Shown here piece by piece: positions 27,601-41,478 of a stretch of 64,000 bases of DNA (positions are counted from its first letter, which is position 1; each line of letters starts with the position of its first letter). The position numbers were made by a program, and so were the translations under genes. This stretch comes from Anas platyrhynchos. Taxonomy: Eukaryota > Chordata > Aves > Anseriformes > Anatidae. Below the pieces are notes generated by a model. That model was not told the DNA's origin. It saw only the letters and a list, made by a program, of their open reading frames with translations, and did not search any database. The stretch lies in contig NC_092594.1 of the NCBI RefSeq assembly GCF_047663525.1, positions 34,271,001 to 34,335,000 on the forward strand, written 5' to 3'.

Positions 27601-29771
27601 TCCAGAAAGCAGAAAAAAGAGGTGATACTCATTTAGGCACATCTGAGGAACAGCATTTTCTGGGCTAAAATAGAGAACTTAATATTAATTCAAAGCTTAA
27701 AAAACAAGTAGTCATTCTAATCTTCGTAAGTTTGAATCAGAAGTTCAATTTTACTCTCCTGATCAGTACACGTGATGATATCTCAGTAAGTTTTTTTTTT
27801 CCTGAAGTAAAACTCCCACTACCTACTTTTGTAATTTATGTACAAGGATGTTTCTTATATTTAGTACATCACATCAACCAGAAGACTGAGAATCAGTTCA
27901 AATAACTGTTCTGTCATCATTCAACTTTCCATTAACAGTTCCAGCAATTCCGTTTTTCTGACCTGGTTATCTCTCTATGCATCACAATATTTATAAATTA
28001 GGCTGCTGCCTAACCTTTATTAAAGGACATCAACAAATGCTTTGCTCGTTTTTGACAGCACTCAGGTTTTAGCCTTCTATTTAAATAAAGGCCATCAGTA
28101 AATGCAATTTACAACATAAATTCTTTGCATAATTTATCCTTAACACTCACAATTACCTTTCTGAAGGCGTGCAGGGCACAGCAAGAAACTGGAACTTTCC
28201 TTTTGTCATAACTGCAGCACACCAAGCAACCAGCATTCCCATTACAGCATGAACAGCTGAATGGATAACTTGCTGAGGATGAATAATTTTTCCTATCAGC
28301 GCTAATCGAGAGCATGGTATCGATGGCACAACTGTAAATAAAAGCCAAAAGTGAATTTTCAGTTGTTACTGATAAAAAACCCCTTTTGAAAAGAATGCCA
28401 CTGGCACCAAAAGAACTTCTCAGCTGCAATCAGTCTCTAGTAAATGAAGCAGCTCAGCTGAAGGGGGTATTAACCATGAGGTAGCAGGAATCTGAAATGC
28501 TTTGCCTTTGGCTGTTTGAGCCCCCCTCAGACTCACACAAGTCCACTGCTTTCATGGCCTCCCTGCATCATTGCAGTACTGAGCAAATAGAAATCGTTAC
28601 CTCTACTTAAAAATAACTTCTCTCTATATTAATTTATAAAGAAATCTGTCAGTGCTAAGTACACTGAATATACACGCGAATCCCTTAAACGGCCATCCCT
28701 TTTAAGCCGGGTTTTATAGCGAGTTCAGCAATGTGTATAACCCACCTGCATAGAATTCAACGTTGAAGATGCTTATTACCAGTATCACCACAGACATAAG
28801 GAGGATACAAAAGATGACATAGGAAGTATACAAATCATTGAAGGAATCTAAAATAAGAAAAAAAAACAATTATTGCTCAGAAAATTGCAGTAGCAAAGCG
28901 GTGACATTAACAGACACTTAACAGAGTGAAGGAAGATACACACCAGGAAGATAAGAAACTCCTGACAAAGTGATTTTTTTTTTTAGTTGTCTTTCAGGCC
29001 TTTATATTTTCAAAGGGGGAAAGAAATCAAGTCTGTCTGCCTCAAGCAACTAACTGCTCACAGGTATCAAGCTTCCAGCTAAATACTTCCATTCATTTTC
29101 TGCGTGTACACTGGAGGGAGAGAGAGTCCACTACGTTGAGCATGCTCTTTTGGGAATTCCACTTGAGATTCAAAGCATTGTGATGAGAGGAACCCGAAGT
29201 TCTTCATGGAAGGAGCAGTTGCCCATGGGGGAAAGGGGAAATGCATTCAGGTACTCAAAGCAGAGGGCTGCTTCTATCACCTCATGTTTTTTCTCTGAAG
29301 GATATACTTACTTGTTATCACTACCTAGAGAAAGCCATGGCTCTGGTGGTTATAAATAACACAGAAATTTACATCTCAAAGCCTGCACAACACTTAGCAA
29401 CGCACAAAGAGGGGCAACGCAACGCCAGGCAGCCCCTACTCATCGTGAGACCGAGCCCAACACAGAGACGGGACAAAACCCACAGAGGAGCTGCGGTGCC
29501 CGTGCCACCCACCGGCGATCCAGCGCAGCGGGCGGAGCGGCTGCGCGCGGCCGAGCAGCACGAAGGCGGCGGTGCAGGCGGGCAGCAGCAGCACGGACCA
29601 GGCGACGGCGGCCGCCAGCCTCCAGCCCAGCACCTGCGGGAGGCAAAACAGCGTCAGGGGGTGAAGAGGGGTGCGGCGGGACCGGGTGGGGGGCGAGGAG
29701 GGGGTCGGGGCCGCGCTCACCTGGCGGAGCAGCGCCCGCTGCCGGCACGAGGCCGCCGCCGCCGCCTCCAT
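12644..29771 (-). CDS. NDC1: NDC1 (TMEM48) transmembrane nucleoporin, complete coding region
   Basis: NDC1 is an integral nuclear-envelope protein that anchors nuclear pore complexes and, in vertebrates, holds ALADIN at the pore. I traced 18 coding exons: 29721-29771, 29513-29633, 28746-28847, 28157-28331, 27526-27664, 26082-26190, 24540-24591, 23773-23905, 21607-21699, 20212-20293, 19161-19316, 17804-18058, 17554-17672, 17252-17302, 16048-16111, 14940-15040, 13798-13958, 12644-12707. They sum to 2028 nt, 675 aa plus stop (human 674), with all phases matching and GT-AG at every join. Six hydrophobic segments (about 22-44, 66-88, 112-132, 160-182, 213-235, 268-292) form the N-terminal half, followed by a soluble C-terminal half. 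Diagnostic matches include [31 protein letters not shown] and [11 protein letters not shown] at the end. The ATG lies in a CpG island. The last intron holds a CR1. Confidence 0.97.
12977..13215 (-). mobile_element. CR1 LINE 3' part in the last NDC1 intron
   Basis: This is about 240 bp matching the antisense of the CR1 3' region. Landmarks are AATCACGGAATCAT, TTGGAAGGGAACCACAAGGA, CTCCTGGCTCCACA and CCTTTTCCTAATATCCAG. It lies between NDC1 exons 17 and 18, is 5'-truncated and diverged. The short frames over it are remnants of chance, not a gene. Confidence 0.85.
16965..17075 (-). mobile_element. CR1 LINE 3' fragment in an NDC1 intron
   Basis: GTCACAGAATCATTC, then TTTTGGAAAAGGCCCCTAAG, then CATCTAGCCCAACC is the usual antisense CR1 3' tail. 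It lies in the intron between NDC1 exons 14 and 15. Confidence 0.8.
21244..21311. repeat. AT-only palindromic tandem repeat
   Basis: About three copies of an A5-6/TATATA/T6-7 unit follow each other in the NDC1 intron between exons 9 and 10. Each unit is its own reverse complement, so the tract can fold back in either strand. Confidence 0.85.
22855..22906. repeat. Short direct duplication
   Basis: The sequence TTTTTCCACATATAATCACA followed by ACA occurs twice, about 29 bp apart, in an NDC1 intron. It is a small tandem duplication with no other feature attached. Confidence 0.85.
23672..23727. repeat. Perfect hairpin plus tandem GTATCTTTC units
   Basis: AAAGATACTTTTTT (23672-23685) and AAAAAAGTATCTTT (23689-23702) are perfect 14-bp inverted arms with a 3-base spacer. 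The motif AAAGTATCTTTCAAA then repeats twice. It lies about 45 bp downstream of the donor of NDC1 exon 8, in the following intron. Confidence 0.85.
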
Positions 29772-30060
29772 GGCCGGGCCCGGCCGCCCGCGCCGCCGTT
29801 CGAAGCGGCCGCCGCCCCCTTCCGCTGAGCGCTGAGGCGGCTTCCGGCGCGGGGCACGCCGGGAAATGAGCGGGAAGGCGGCCGCTAGGGGGGGAGCGCG
29901 CCCAGGGGTAAGGGGGAGGGGGGGCGGGGAGGACTACAAGGCCCGGCATGCACTGCGCGCCTGGGGGGGGGAGGGGGCGGGGCGGGCTCTGCCTGAGGCG
30001 GGGAAAGACCCGGGGGGGGAGGGGCACCTCAGGGTCGGCCCCTGTGGGGAGTCTGAGGCG
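29480..30060 (-). promoter_or_regulatory. NDC1: NDC1 CpG-island promoter
   Basis: A CpG-dense segment covers NDC1 exons 1-2 and about 290 bp upstream of the ATG. No TATA box is seen. The YIPF1 poly(A) signal is about 500 bp upstream of the NDC1 ATG, so the two same-strand genes lie very close. The long alternative frames here are GC shadows. Confidence 0.75.
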
Positions 30061-30266
30061 CCCGCCAACCCCAACCAGTCCCCTTCTCTGAATTTTAAGT
30101 TTTTTACAACATTTTTGACAGTAACACGTGTCAAAAACGGTATTTTTGTGTCCCAATAGGTACACAGAAAGAGGAAGTGGCCACGCAGGAGGAAAGATTC
30201 TCACACTGACCCACGCCAATAAAATCGTGTCACGGCTTTTAATGATCGTTTTTCCTGGCATAGATA

Positions 30267-30272
30267 TTTATT
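30267..30272 (-). terminator. YIPF1: YIPF1 polyadenylation signal
   Basis: TTTATT on the plus strand is AATAAA in the YIPF1 sense, about 760 bp past the YIPF1 stop and the last good signal before the NDC1 CpG island. Cleavage would fall near 30245-30255. The 30273-31029 stretch is then YIPF1 3' UTR. Confidence 0.55.
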
Positions 30273-31029
30273 TAAATCTAACATAACTTCTACGTAGGGA
30301 ATACTCTGTTTTTTCACATATATGATTCCGGATGGTGTGCTCGCGGAGGCCTGGCCGTGGCTCGTCTCCTGGACTCGCTCCCCGTCATCGCCTCCATCCC
30401 ACGGGATTTGGGATTCATCTCCCTCCGGCAGCGCGCCCGGCCAGCAGGGAGCTGAGGCTGAAACCACACCATGGGAGGAATGCAGATCGGGTGTACGGCT
30501 CAGCCACAGCGTCAGCCCTGCGCAGAGAGCACACCCATGTCCCTGTACACACAGCTGCTGCTTCAAAATACCACGTCACAGACACCACGGGGGAAACACT
30601 GCTTCCTTCCAGCATTAAAAGCAAAGGGGAACACAAATATAATTGATTTTTGCTCAAGTTTGACTTCCAGAATTAAATTCTAATAAATACTTATTAGAAA
30701 GGACTAAAGGCCGCTTTTGAAGTGACCTGAGGGATAGAGTACATTATCTAAATACATGTTATTTAAACATTTCTTTGTCAAGAGTAAGCCTTAAATAAAA
30801 GAAAGGTAATTTGTCATTGCTCCTCAGCCTTTCACATTTTTATGGCTATATTTTAACATTACAACTGGAAGAAAAGCTAATAAATGTTATTTATATGTGG
30901 ACGCCATTTGGCAGAATCCAGCTGTTAAACCCTTTTCTGGAAAGAGTTTCAAAATATCTGTGTCCCTAACCAAAGGATAATGTTTTCAAGTGGTTACAGA
31001 AGAAATCTGAGATTTGAACCTCACCTTAT

Positions 31030-34874
<3,845 letters not shown>

Positions 34875-35219
34875 GCAGCCCCCGCCGAGCCGCCTCCCGG
34901 CCCGCAGCCGCCGCTCCGAGCGCTTAAAGGGGCCGCGCACGCCGCGCCCCGCCGGCCAATGGGAGGCCGCGCTGCTCGCCTCTCCTCCCCCGCCCCTCGC
35001 GCTCCGGAGGAGGCTCGCGGCGCAGGGCGGCCAATCGGAGGCGCAGCGGCGCTTCCTCTTCCGGCTCCGCCCGCGCCGTTAAAGGGCCCGCGGCCCTGCC
35101 CCGAGGGGCGGGTGGGAGGCGGGGCTGGGGGCTGGAAACGTGGGGGGGGGGGGGGTACGGGGGGAGCGGCCCGGGTGGCTGTGTGGGGTGGGACATAAAC
35201 ACTGCCTGCTGGCGGGCGG

Positions 35220-35807
35220 TTTACAAACATATATATATACACAACATAATGTGCTTGTGTAGGTATAATGGCCCGCTATGTGTGCAAACATACACAGTAA
35301 TATGTGGGTATTTCAGTGGATACAGTACCGATTTTTATATACTTATATATAAAATACAGTCTGTATTTTGCAAATACAAATGCAGTGTGTATTTTATATA
35401 TAAATATATATGGTAATAGATATGTATTTAAAAGTATTATACGGGTAAAATACATTATTATATATGTTATATACAAAATACATGTGTATTTTGCGTCTCT
35501 ATTTTAAATAAATATACACACATATAATTTTATATAAAATACACGTGTATATAAAATACAAACAAATATCCATAAAATACTTTTCATATCTATACATATA
35601 TGCATAGATAAATATATGGTAAAATATATGTTTATACATATATATGTATGTAAAATGTATATATACATATATGTGTCCATATAAAATATGGACACATATA
35701 AAATGTGTGTATATATATAAAATATATGTACACATATATGTATATATACATTTTTATACAATAAAAAATATTTTTTATAAAATATATGTATACATATATG
35801 TATATAT

Positions 35808-35845
<38 letters not shown>
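35220..35845. repeat. AT-rich TATA/TGTATTTTATA repeat block
   Basis: About 620 bp are almost entirely alternating TA/CA/TG and short variants of an ATAAAATACA..TGTATTTT unit, ending in a pure (TA)n run at about 35816-35842. Several pieces are short inverted repeats, for example AAAATACATGTGTATTTT at 35475-35492 with 8-bp arms. All frames here encode runs of Ile, Tyr, Val and Lys and are not genes. The block sits between the YIPF1 CpG island and the DIO1 first exon. Confidence 0.9.
35668..35700. repeat. Perfect 15-bp-arm palindrome in the AT-rich block
   Basis: TATATGTGTCCATAT (35668-35682) and ATATGGACACATATA (35686-35700) are exact reverse complements separated by AAA. This is a strong cruciform or hairpin candidate inside the repeat block. 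Confidence 0.9.
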
Positions 35846-35847
<2 letters not shown>

Positions 35848-36318
35848 ACTTTTCTGGGCGTCCTCCCCGCCTGTGTGACGAGTCCCAGTGCATGGCAGCA
35901 CAGCACACACCACGCTGCCCCAATGCCATCGGCCACATCACCCCCGAGGCCCCCACCATGGACACGGGTGACTCCCGAGCCTGAAGGTGTAGGTTTAAGT
36001 GCCTCAGTGCTGACAGGCCCAGCCCTGGGGCATCATTCCCCTCATTTTTGTTTTTAATCTGGGAGAACATCCCAAAGCAGCCCCACTCGTTACTAACACA
36101 CACGATTTCCCTGAACAAGCCTTGCAGCTGTGCAGCCCACCTTAGAGCCCTGCCCTGGTGCAGGCAGAGGAGCACCCCGGGGAGGTGAAGGGGGGCCAGG
36201 CCAGGCAGAAATTGGGCCAAAATGCCTCGGGCCACGTGAACGCCTTTCCTCCCCACCTCGCTACCTTTGCCCCTGCTGTCTCGCTGCGTTCCCATCGGAA
36301 GCCCTCACCTGCAGCACG

Positions 36319-39300
36319 ATGTGGAGCGTCAGGCTGCTGCTACAGAAAGCCCTCGTTCTTCTGCACGTCACCGCGAGCGTTGTCGTCGGCAAAACACTGA
36401 TGGTGCTGTTCCCCAACACCATGAAAAGGCACATCCTAAAACAAGGCGAGAAGAGCAGAATGAACCAGAACCCCAAGTTCAGCTACGAGAACTGGGGCCC
36501 GACCTTTTTCAGCTTCCAGTATTTACTCTTCGTGCTGAAGGTGAAGTGGAAGAGGCTGGAGGACGAAGCCTACGAGGGACGGCCTGCTCCCAACACACCA
36601 GTGGTGACATCCCAGGGGGACATCCGGCACCTCTTCGACTTCATGCGAGGTCAGTCATCATCATTGTAATGGTTTGGGTGTGCTAAAATGGTAGGTGAGG
36701 ACAAGAGGCTGCCAGGGGACAGGGACAATCAGGGAACGTGCTGCATCTTTCCCATCAGATGAACACCGCCAGCCTGCTCTGCTGTGTTGTGCACTCACGC
36801 CAGCTGCCTGCCTCTTGATTTTCTAAAATAACCTGCTTATTGTCCTGGATACAACATCCCTGCACGGCAGTACGCTTGTGAACCTCTTGCAAAAGCTGGC
36901 TCTGTCTGGAAATGGCTCCTTTTGACAGCAAAAGTGATAATTTGTTTTAGGGGGAGAAGATCCAGAGTCAGAACCGGGTGCAGTGAGTCACGACCATTGG
37001 CTGCCATTCCCTGTACATACACAAAGTCCCATGCCAGCTCCAAAAGCCAGAATAGATCCTAGAAACTAGAAAGCACACAGTGTTTTTGCAGATTTAAAGC
37101 AGCTAGAAATGAGGCAGAAGAAGTTGCTTTGTACTTTGTCCGCTGCCTCCCACCGAGATCTCTGCAGAACATGGAATTAATCATTAAGCAGCAGCGTCTG
37201 TCCCCATGGGAGGCATTAAATCCTTCTCTCTCTTTATTTATATATAAAATAGGGTTGCACAATTCGAGGTACACAATATCTACAGAAGGGTACCCCCGCT
37301 ATTAGATTCTTTAAGATGCAAAATATGCTGGCAGCACTTTCTTGAAGGTAAGCCCAGCCAGAATGAAGATTTTGAACGTGCTTGAGATAATTTAGCATGG
37401 CCATGGACTAAAAATCCTGTAAATTCTCTTAAACTGAGGCCTTGCAATCGATTATGCAGATGCGAACACATGGGTACACACTGTGTTAATCTGTAAGCAA
37501 CTGCACAGATACTTTTGCCAGGGGCTTGTGTAACGTTAGTTTAATAAAGGCATAACCAAAGTTCTGTTTGGGCAGGAAATTGCAGAAATCCATTGAAAGC
37601 ATGAACGCCTGTGGTGCATGACTGAGAAGTCTGCAGCTTCCACTCAGCTCAGCTAGAGCTGACACCTCTGAAAAAAGTCAAGACATCCAGCTGGGTCAAC
37701 AGAATTAGGAATCTGTGCTTAGATGTCCATCTCTGAATCACTGTCTGTTGAGAAACCTTGCAAACGATCATGCTGAATAGTATTCAAAGTCCTTAGCATG
37801 AAAGCTCTTGGGGAGGCTGCCAGGCACTACATGCTGTATATCCATTTTAGAGCAGCTTGCTATCCCAAAATGCTGGTGACTTGAGAAATGGTTGTCATGG
37901 GGAAGGCACAAGATGTGTATCTGTCGGGTACCTTCTGTCTTCACTGGGCTTTGCACAGAAAGGCCCCTCCTTGGTTAAGCTCACTGTTGGATCCTGCTCT
38001 GGTCAGTGCCAGGCTAAGGGACAGAAAGCATCTTTGTGCTTGTTTTGCATAGAAACTTGGTGATACATTTGTTCTGCTGCCTCTCTCCCACCACCAACTT
38101 AACCAGAGTGTCCCCTGCTTTTCTTCTAGGTAACCGGCCTTTAATCCTGAATTTTGGAAGTTGCACCTGACCTTCATTTATGTTAAAATTTGATGAGTTC
38201 AACAAGCTCGTCAAAGATTTCAGCTCGATAGCAGATTTCCTTATCATCTACATCGAAGAAGCTCACGCAGCAGGTACAGTACAAACATATTAGTGCCCAC
38301 CTGAACTTCAGATATGCGTCATTCCTGTTAGAAAAACATTTTAGCAAAGGAGTTAACTACAAACAGCAAAGAAATCTTCCTAAAATCAAAAGTGTCCACA
38401 CCAAACCTAGGCACCAGTTTGCATCCCTGATTCTCCAATGATTTTGCTCACACATCTGACTTCACACTGAAATACTCCTGCTGAAGACGCTTATCTCTGT
38501 GAAGGGAAGCACATAGTTAAATCTGTGCAAAACTTCCTCCCAGTTGTAGCAGAGCTCCTCTTGAAAAATATGAACAAAATGAAAAGAGCCTTTCATAGAA
38601 CAAAGGTTAAGTGTGCAATGGCAGAATGTGTTAAGTGTTTTAAAAACAAAACAGTGTAGTTTTTGTAAATCATTTTTAATGTGTCAAGAACAGGATGCAG
38701 ACTTTAATTAAAAAATAGCAAACAAACTGCACACACTCTTTTATCTACACTGGACTAAGTAACATGCTGGCAGAGATTTTTATCCCAGGGTTAAGGTGGT
38801 TTTCTAAAAGGCAACGTTTAGTTTTCAAGTTTTCTAACACTGCATCACTTACAGCTCCTGAGAAACAGACAGCCAAGCCACCAAAATCTTTTACTTGTTT
38901 CCTCTTTCCTAGGAAGTTATATGCAAATGTTTATTTGCATATTTCTAAAAAACAAGGAGGGGCCTTCTCTCTTGCATATTTCACTTATCAGATCTAAAAA
39001 TAATTTTAAAGGCTTAATGAGTAGAATCAAGCTGAATGAACAACACTATTGCTGAGACTGCTAAATGAACAGGTAACAGCTAACAGCTGATAATCAGCTT
39101 ATAATTTAAAAATCTCCTTCTCTGCACCAATAATTTTGTCAAACTTTATCTGGATGGGATGCATCTCCCACACCTGGTATCTTTCCAGGCTTGATTTACG
39201 TGGGAAACTTTCAGCTAAAATACATCAAGTATTTCTGAATCCAGGGCAAGGAAGAAATGCAGTTTGTTCAAATTAAAGTAGGGAAATAAACAAAGACACG

Positions 39301-40235
39301 TGATTACTTATCTGCAAAGCTGTAGTGTTCTCCTACTCTGAAGGGGACCTTAATTTCATGGCAAGTTTTGGTATTAGAAGTAAATTGCATTATTCTTTTA
39401 ACACAGTTTTGGTATGTGACACACAGGACATCTCCATCCCAATGTCTATTCCAGATGTTCCTTGCTAAACACCTTTCTCATTTGTTCCAGATGGATGGGC
39501 TTTTAAAAACAATATCATTATTAACAATCACAGAAGCCTTGAAGATCGAAAAATTGCAGCACAACTTCTTCAGAAAAATAATCCTTTATGTCCAGTGGTT
39601 TTAGACACTATGGAAAACCTCAGCAGTTCAAAATATGCTGCGCTGCCAGAAAGACTGTATCTGCTTCAAGAGGGGAAGGTTATCTACAAGGTAAAACCCA
39701 TCAACAATAACGGGCACAATACATTGAGATTCTCAACTTTTAAAATAAGAATGTTTTGTATTTTATGCAAGTATTTCATTCTATTTCATAGTTGCTAATT
39801 ACACAATGCACTGTAACTGTGGAAAAAAAGAAAAGGACTTGCAGTAAAACCAGTCTGGGCCTTTGCAGTGTACATATTTGATGTACACCTCAGTCCTGCT
39901 CAAATATTTATCCCACGGCTCATTAGAAAACCTAGCTACGTCTACGCTGTGAGATCCAGGAACACTCCCCAGCTCCAGGATCCCAGCATTGGCCCTGCCC
40001 CAGCTACACAGCAGGGTGTGACCTGTGCGCATACCACCTCCTATGCGACAGCTGCCAAGCAAAAGAAACCCAAGTACACCTACCCACTGCTCTGATTTAA
40101 CTGCTGTGCTCTAAAGGACTTCTGCTCTGTGTATTTGAGCATTACTGTATAATTTTATTGCCTTTGCAGGGAGGAGTGGGGCCTTGGAACTATCACCCCC
40201 AGGAAATACGCGCCATCCTGGAAAAACTGAAATAG
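36319..40235 (+). CDS. DIO1: DIO1, type I iodothyronine deiodinase (selenoprotein), complete coding region
   Basis: DIO1 removes iodine from the outer or inner ring of thyroxine, making active T3 or clearing rT3, in liver and kidney membranes. Four coding exons: 36319-36649, 38130-38273, 39491-39690, 40170-40235. They total 741 nt, 246 aa, close to the roughly 249 aa usual for the family. The N-terminal hydrophobic anchor (about residues 5-31) starts [15 protein letters not shown]; chicken starts MFSIRVLLHK. The conserved block [20 protein letters not shown] follows. The active site is FGSCT[13 protein letters not shown], with selenocysteine at residue 124 encoded by [13 protein letters not shown] holds the conserved histidine and the protein ends IRAILEKLK. 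Reading TGA as a stop would split the gene, but the frame continues with perfect family similarity and a SECIS lies downstream. No CpG island or clear TATA box marks the start. Confidence 0.98.
37494..37728 (+). repeat. Inverted repeat arm A in DIO1 intron 1
   Basis: These 235 bp match the reverse complement of 41186-41425 at about nine positions in ten, counting by eye about 20 mismatches and two small gaps. Anchors include AAGCAACTGCACAGATACTT, CCAGGGGCTTGTGTAAC and TGACTGAGAAGTCTGCAGCT. The source family is not one I recognise. Confidence 0.9.
38168..38170 (+). other. DIO1: DIO1 UGA selenocysteine codon
   Basis: The TGA is in frame at codon 124 of DIO1, within AGT TGC ACC TGA CCT TCA, the deiodinase catalytic centre. 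The downstream frame is conserved, so it is read as selenocysteine and not as a stop. Confidence 0.96.
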
Positions 40236-40615
40236 AAAAAGAAAGAAGAGGACTTCAGAGTAAAGACTAGCTGGATAAAAAAAAGCCCAATGAATAAGTT
40301 TTCATGGACATAACTGTTAAAAAAAATACAAATAACAGAACACCTAGACAGGGAATAACACATGCATCTAAAGAGCATTTACAGTGTGGTTCATCATTTA
40401 TTTGTCTGAAGGTTTTCAAGTTTCATCGGTACAACCTCATCTATCACATTGTAGTGTCTTACTGCACTTATACCAGAAGCAGTAACGAACGGTAGCTGAG
40501 CTATTAGGATTGGATATAAACATTTACATTCCTAGGGAATACCATGCAGGATAAACCTCAGGGGTGGTGACATTTGCAAAAGTCAACTGGCATGCAAAAC
40601 AACCAATTTCATATT

Positions 40616-40621
40616 AATAAA
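40616..40621 (+). terminator. DIO1: Upstream AATAAA in the DIO1 3' UTR
   Basis: This perfect AATAAA lies 380 bp past the DIO1 stop but about 113 bp before the SECIS. Cleavage here would give an mRNA without a SECIS. Whether it is used is unknown. Confidence 0.45.
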
Positions 40622-40733
40622 TTTCTCTTTCTCTCGTACACATCCAATTTTCTTAAATGTTCACTTCCACAGACTTCAGAAGGCTTCTGAATAAGACAAT
40701 CTCTATTAACATTTGTTTCTATTAATATTTGTT

Positions 40734-40773
40734 ATGACAGTCATAGCTTAAAGCGCAGACAGCTGTGACCTGA
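40734..40773 (+). promoter_or_regulatory. DIO1: DIO1 SECIS element
   Basis: A SECIS core is visible. ATGA at 40734-40737 is followed by CA and stem arm GTCATAG, then a loop with conserved AAA (CTTAAAGCGCAGACAG), then arm CTGTGAC, and C-TGA at 40771-40773. The arms pair over seven positions with one G-T wobble. The order ATGA, AAA, CTGTGACnTGA resembles the mammalian DIO1 SECIS as I remember it. It lies about 500 bp past the stop and about 870 nt from the UGA in the mRNA, which suits a SECIS recruiting SBP2 and eEFSec. Confidence 0.9.
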
Positions 40774-40815
40774 ATTTAGAAAATATTTATAGAAACAAAG
40801 GATTGATCTGCAATT

Positions 40816-40821
40816 ATTAAA
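40816..40821 (+). terminator. DIO1: Probable DIO1 polyadenylation signal
   Basis: ATTAAA lies about 43 bp after the SECIS, with a T/GT-rich stretch (CTTGTTTTTCCCCTCTGGTT) about 30-50 bp downstream. It is the first signal that keeps the SECIS in the mRNA. Confidence 0.5.
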
Positions 40822-41185
40822 AAACTATCAAGAGCATCGTACGGCTCCAGCTTGTTTTTCCCCTCTGGTTATTTATAAGCATTAGTAGACGTTTATGCAC
40901 ATCCTCTTATTCTTGCACAGTTTCTTTTGAGTTAATGAGGTTTCCAGTTTTAGAACTTTTGAATAACTTCTTTGAGAGTAAGAAGTAATGCCTCCCATTT
41001 AAGTATTTCATATTTTCTTCCATTCAACTCAGGGTGCAAGGGAAACATCTCACAGGAAACTGGGTTTTAATTCATAAATTAAGAAAGCCTGACCTAAACA
41101 CAATGATTTAAATGGATTTAGCTATGTTTAAGTATTCTTGATAACACTCCAGATTATAGAGCTAGACAGCTGTTACTATAATTAA

Positions 41186-41425
41186 GGACATCTAAGCACA
41201 GACTCTTAATTCTGTTCATGAACCAACTGGACATGTCTTGACTTTTTTCAGAGGTGTCCGCTATAGCTGTGCCAAGTGGAAGCTGCAGACTTCTCAGTCA
41301 TGCACTACAGGCGTTCCTGCTTTCCATATATTTCTGCAATTTCCTGTCCAAACAGAACTCTGGCTATGTATTTAGAAAACTAATGTTACACAAGCCCCTG
41401 GCAAAAGTATCTGTGCAGTTGCTTA
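41186..41425 (-). repeat. Inverted repeat arm B downstream of DIO1
   Basis: This is the reverse-complement partner of 37494-37728, 3457 bp from arm A. Similarity weakens but may continue rightward to the LTR insertion point at 41478. That would mean the LTR landed in or beside the older repeat. Confidence 0.9.
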
Positions 41426-41478
41426 CCAATTAACTGCATTACATACATTAAACTAGTGGTGAATACACACTGCATCTG

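Noticed and set aside
29241-30261. 195-codon plus and 273-codon minus frames over the NDC1 promoter
   Set aside because: They run through NDC1 exons 1-2, introns and the CpG island in other frames; the spliced NDC1 reading explains the region.
35499-35913. Overlapping 66-93 codon frames rich in Tyr and Ile
   Set aside because: They are direct translations of TA/CA repeats on both strands, with no start context or similarity.
38130-38273. DIO1 as a pseudogene because of an in-frame TGA
   Set aside because: The TGA is at the deiodinase active-site selenocysteine position, the frame after it is conserved, and a SECIS follows.
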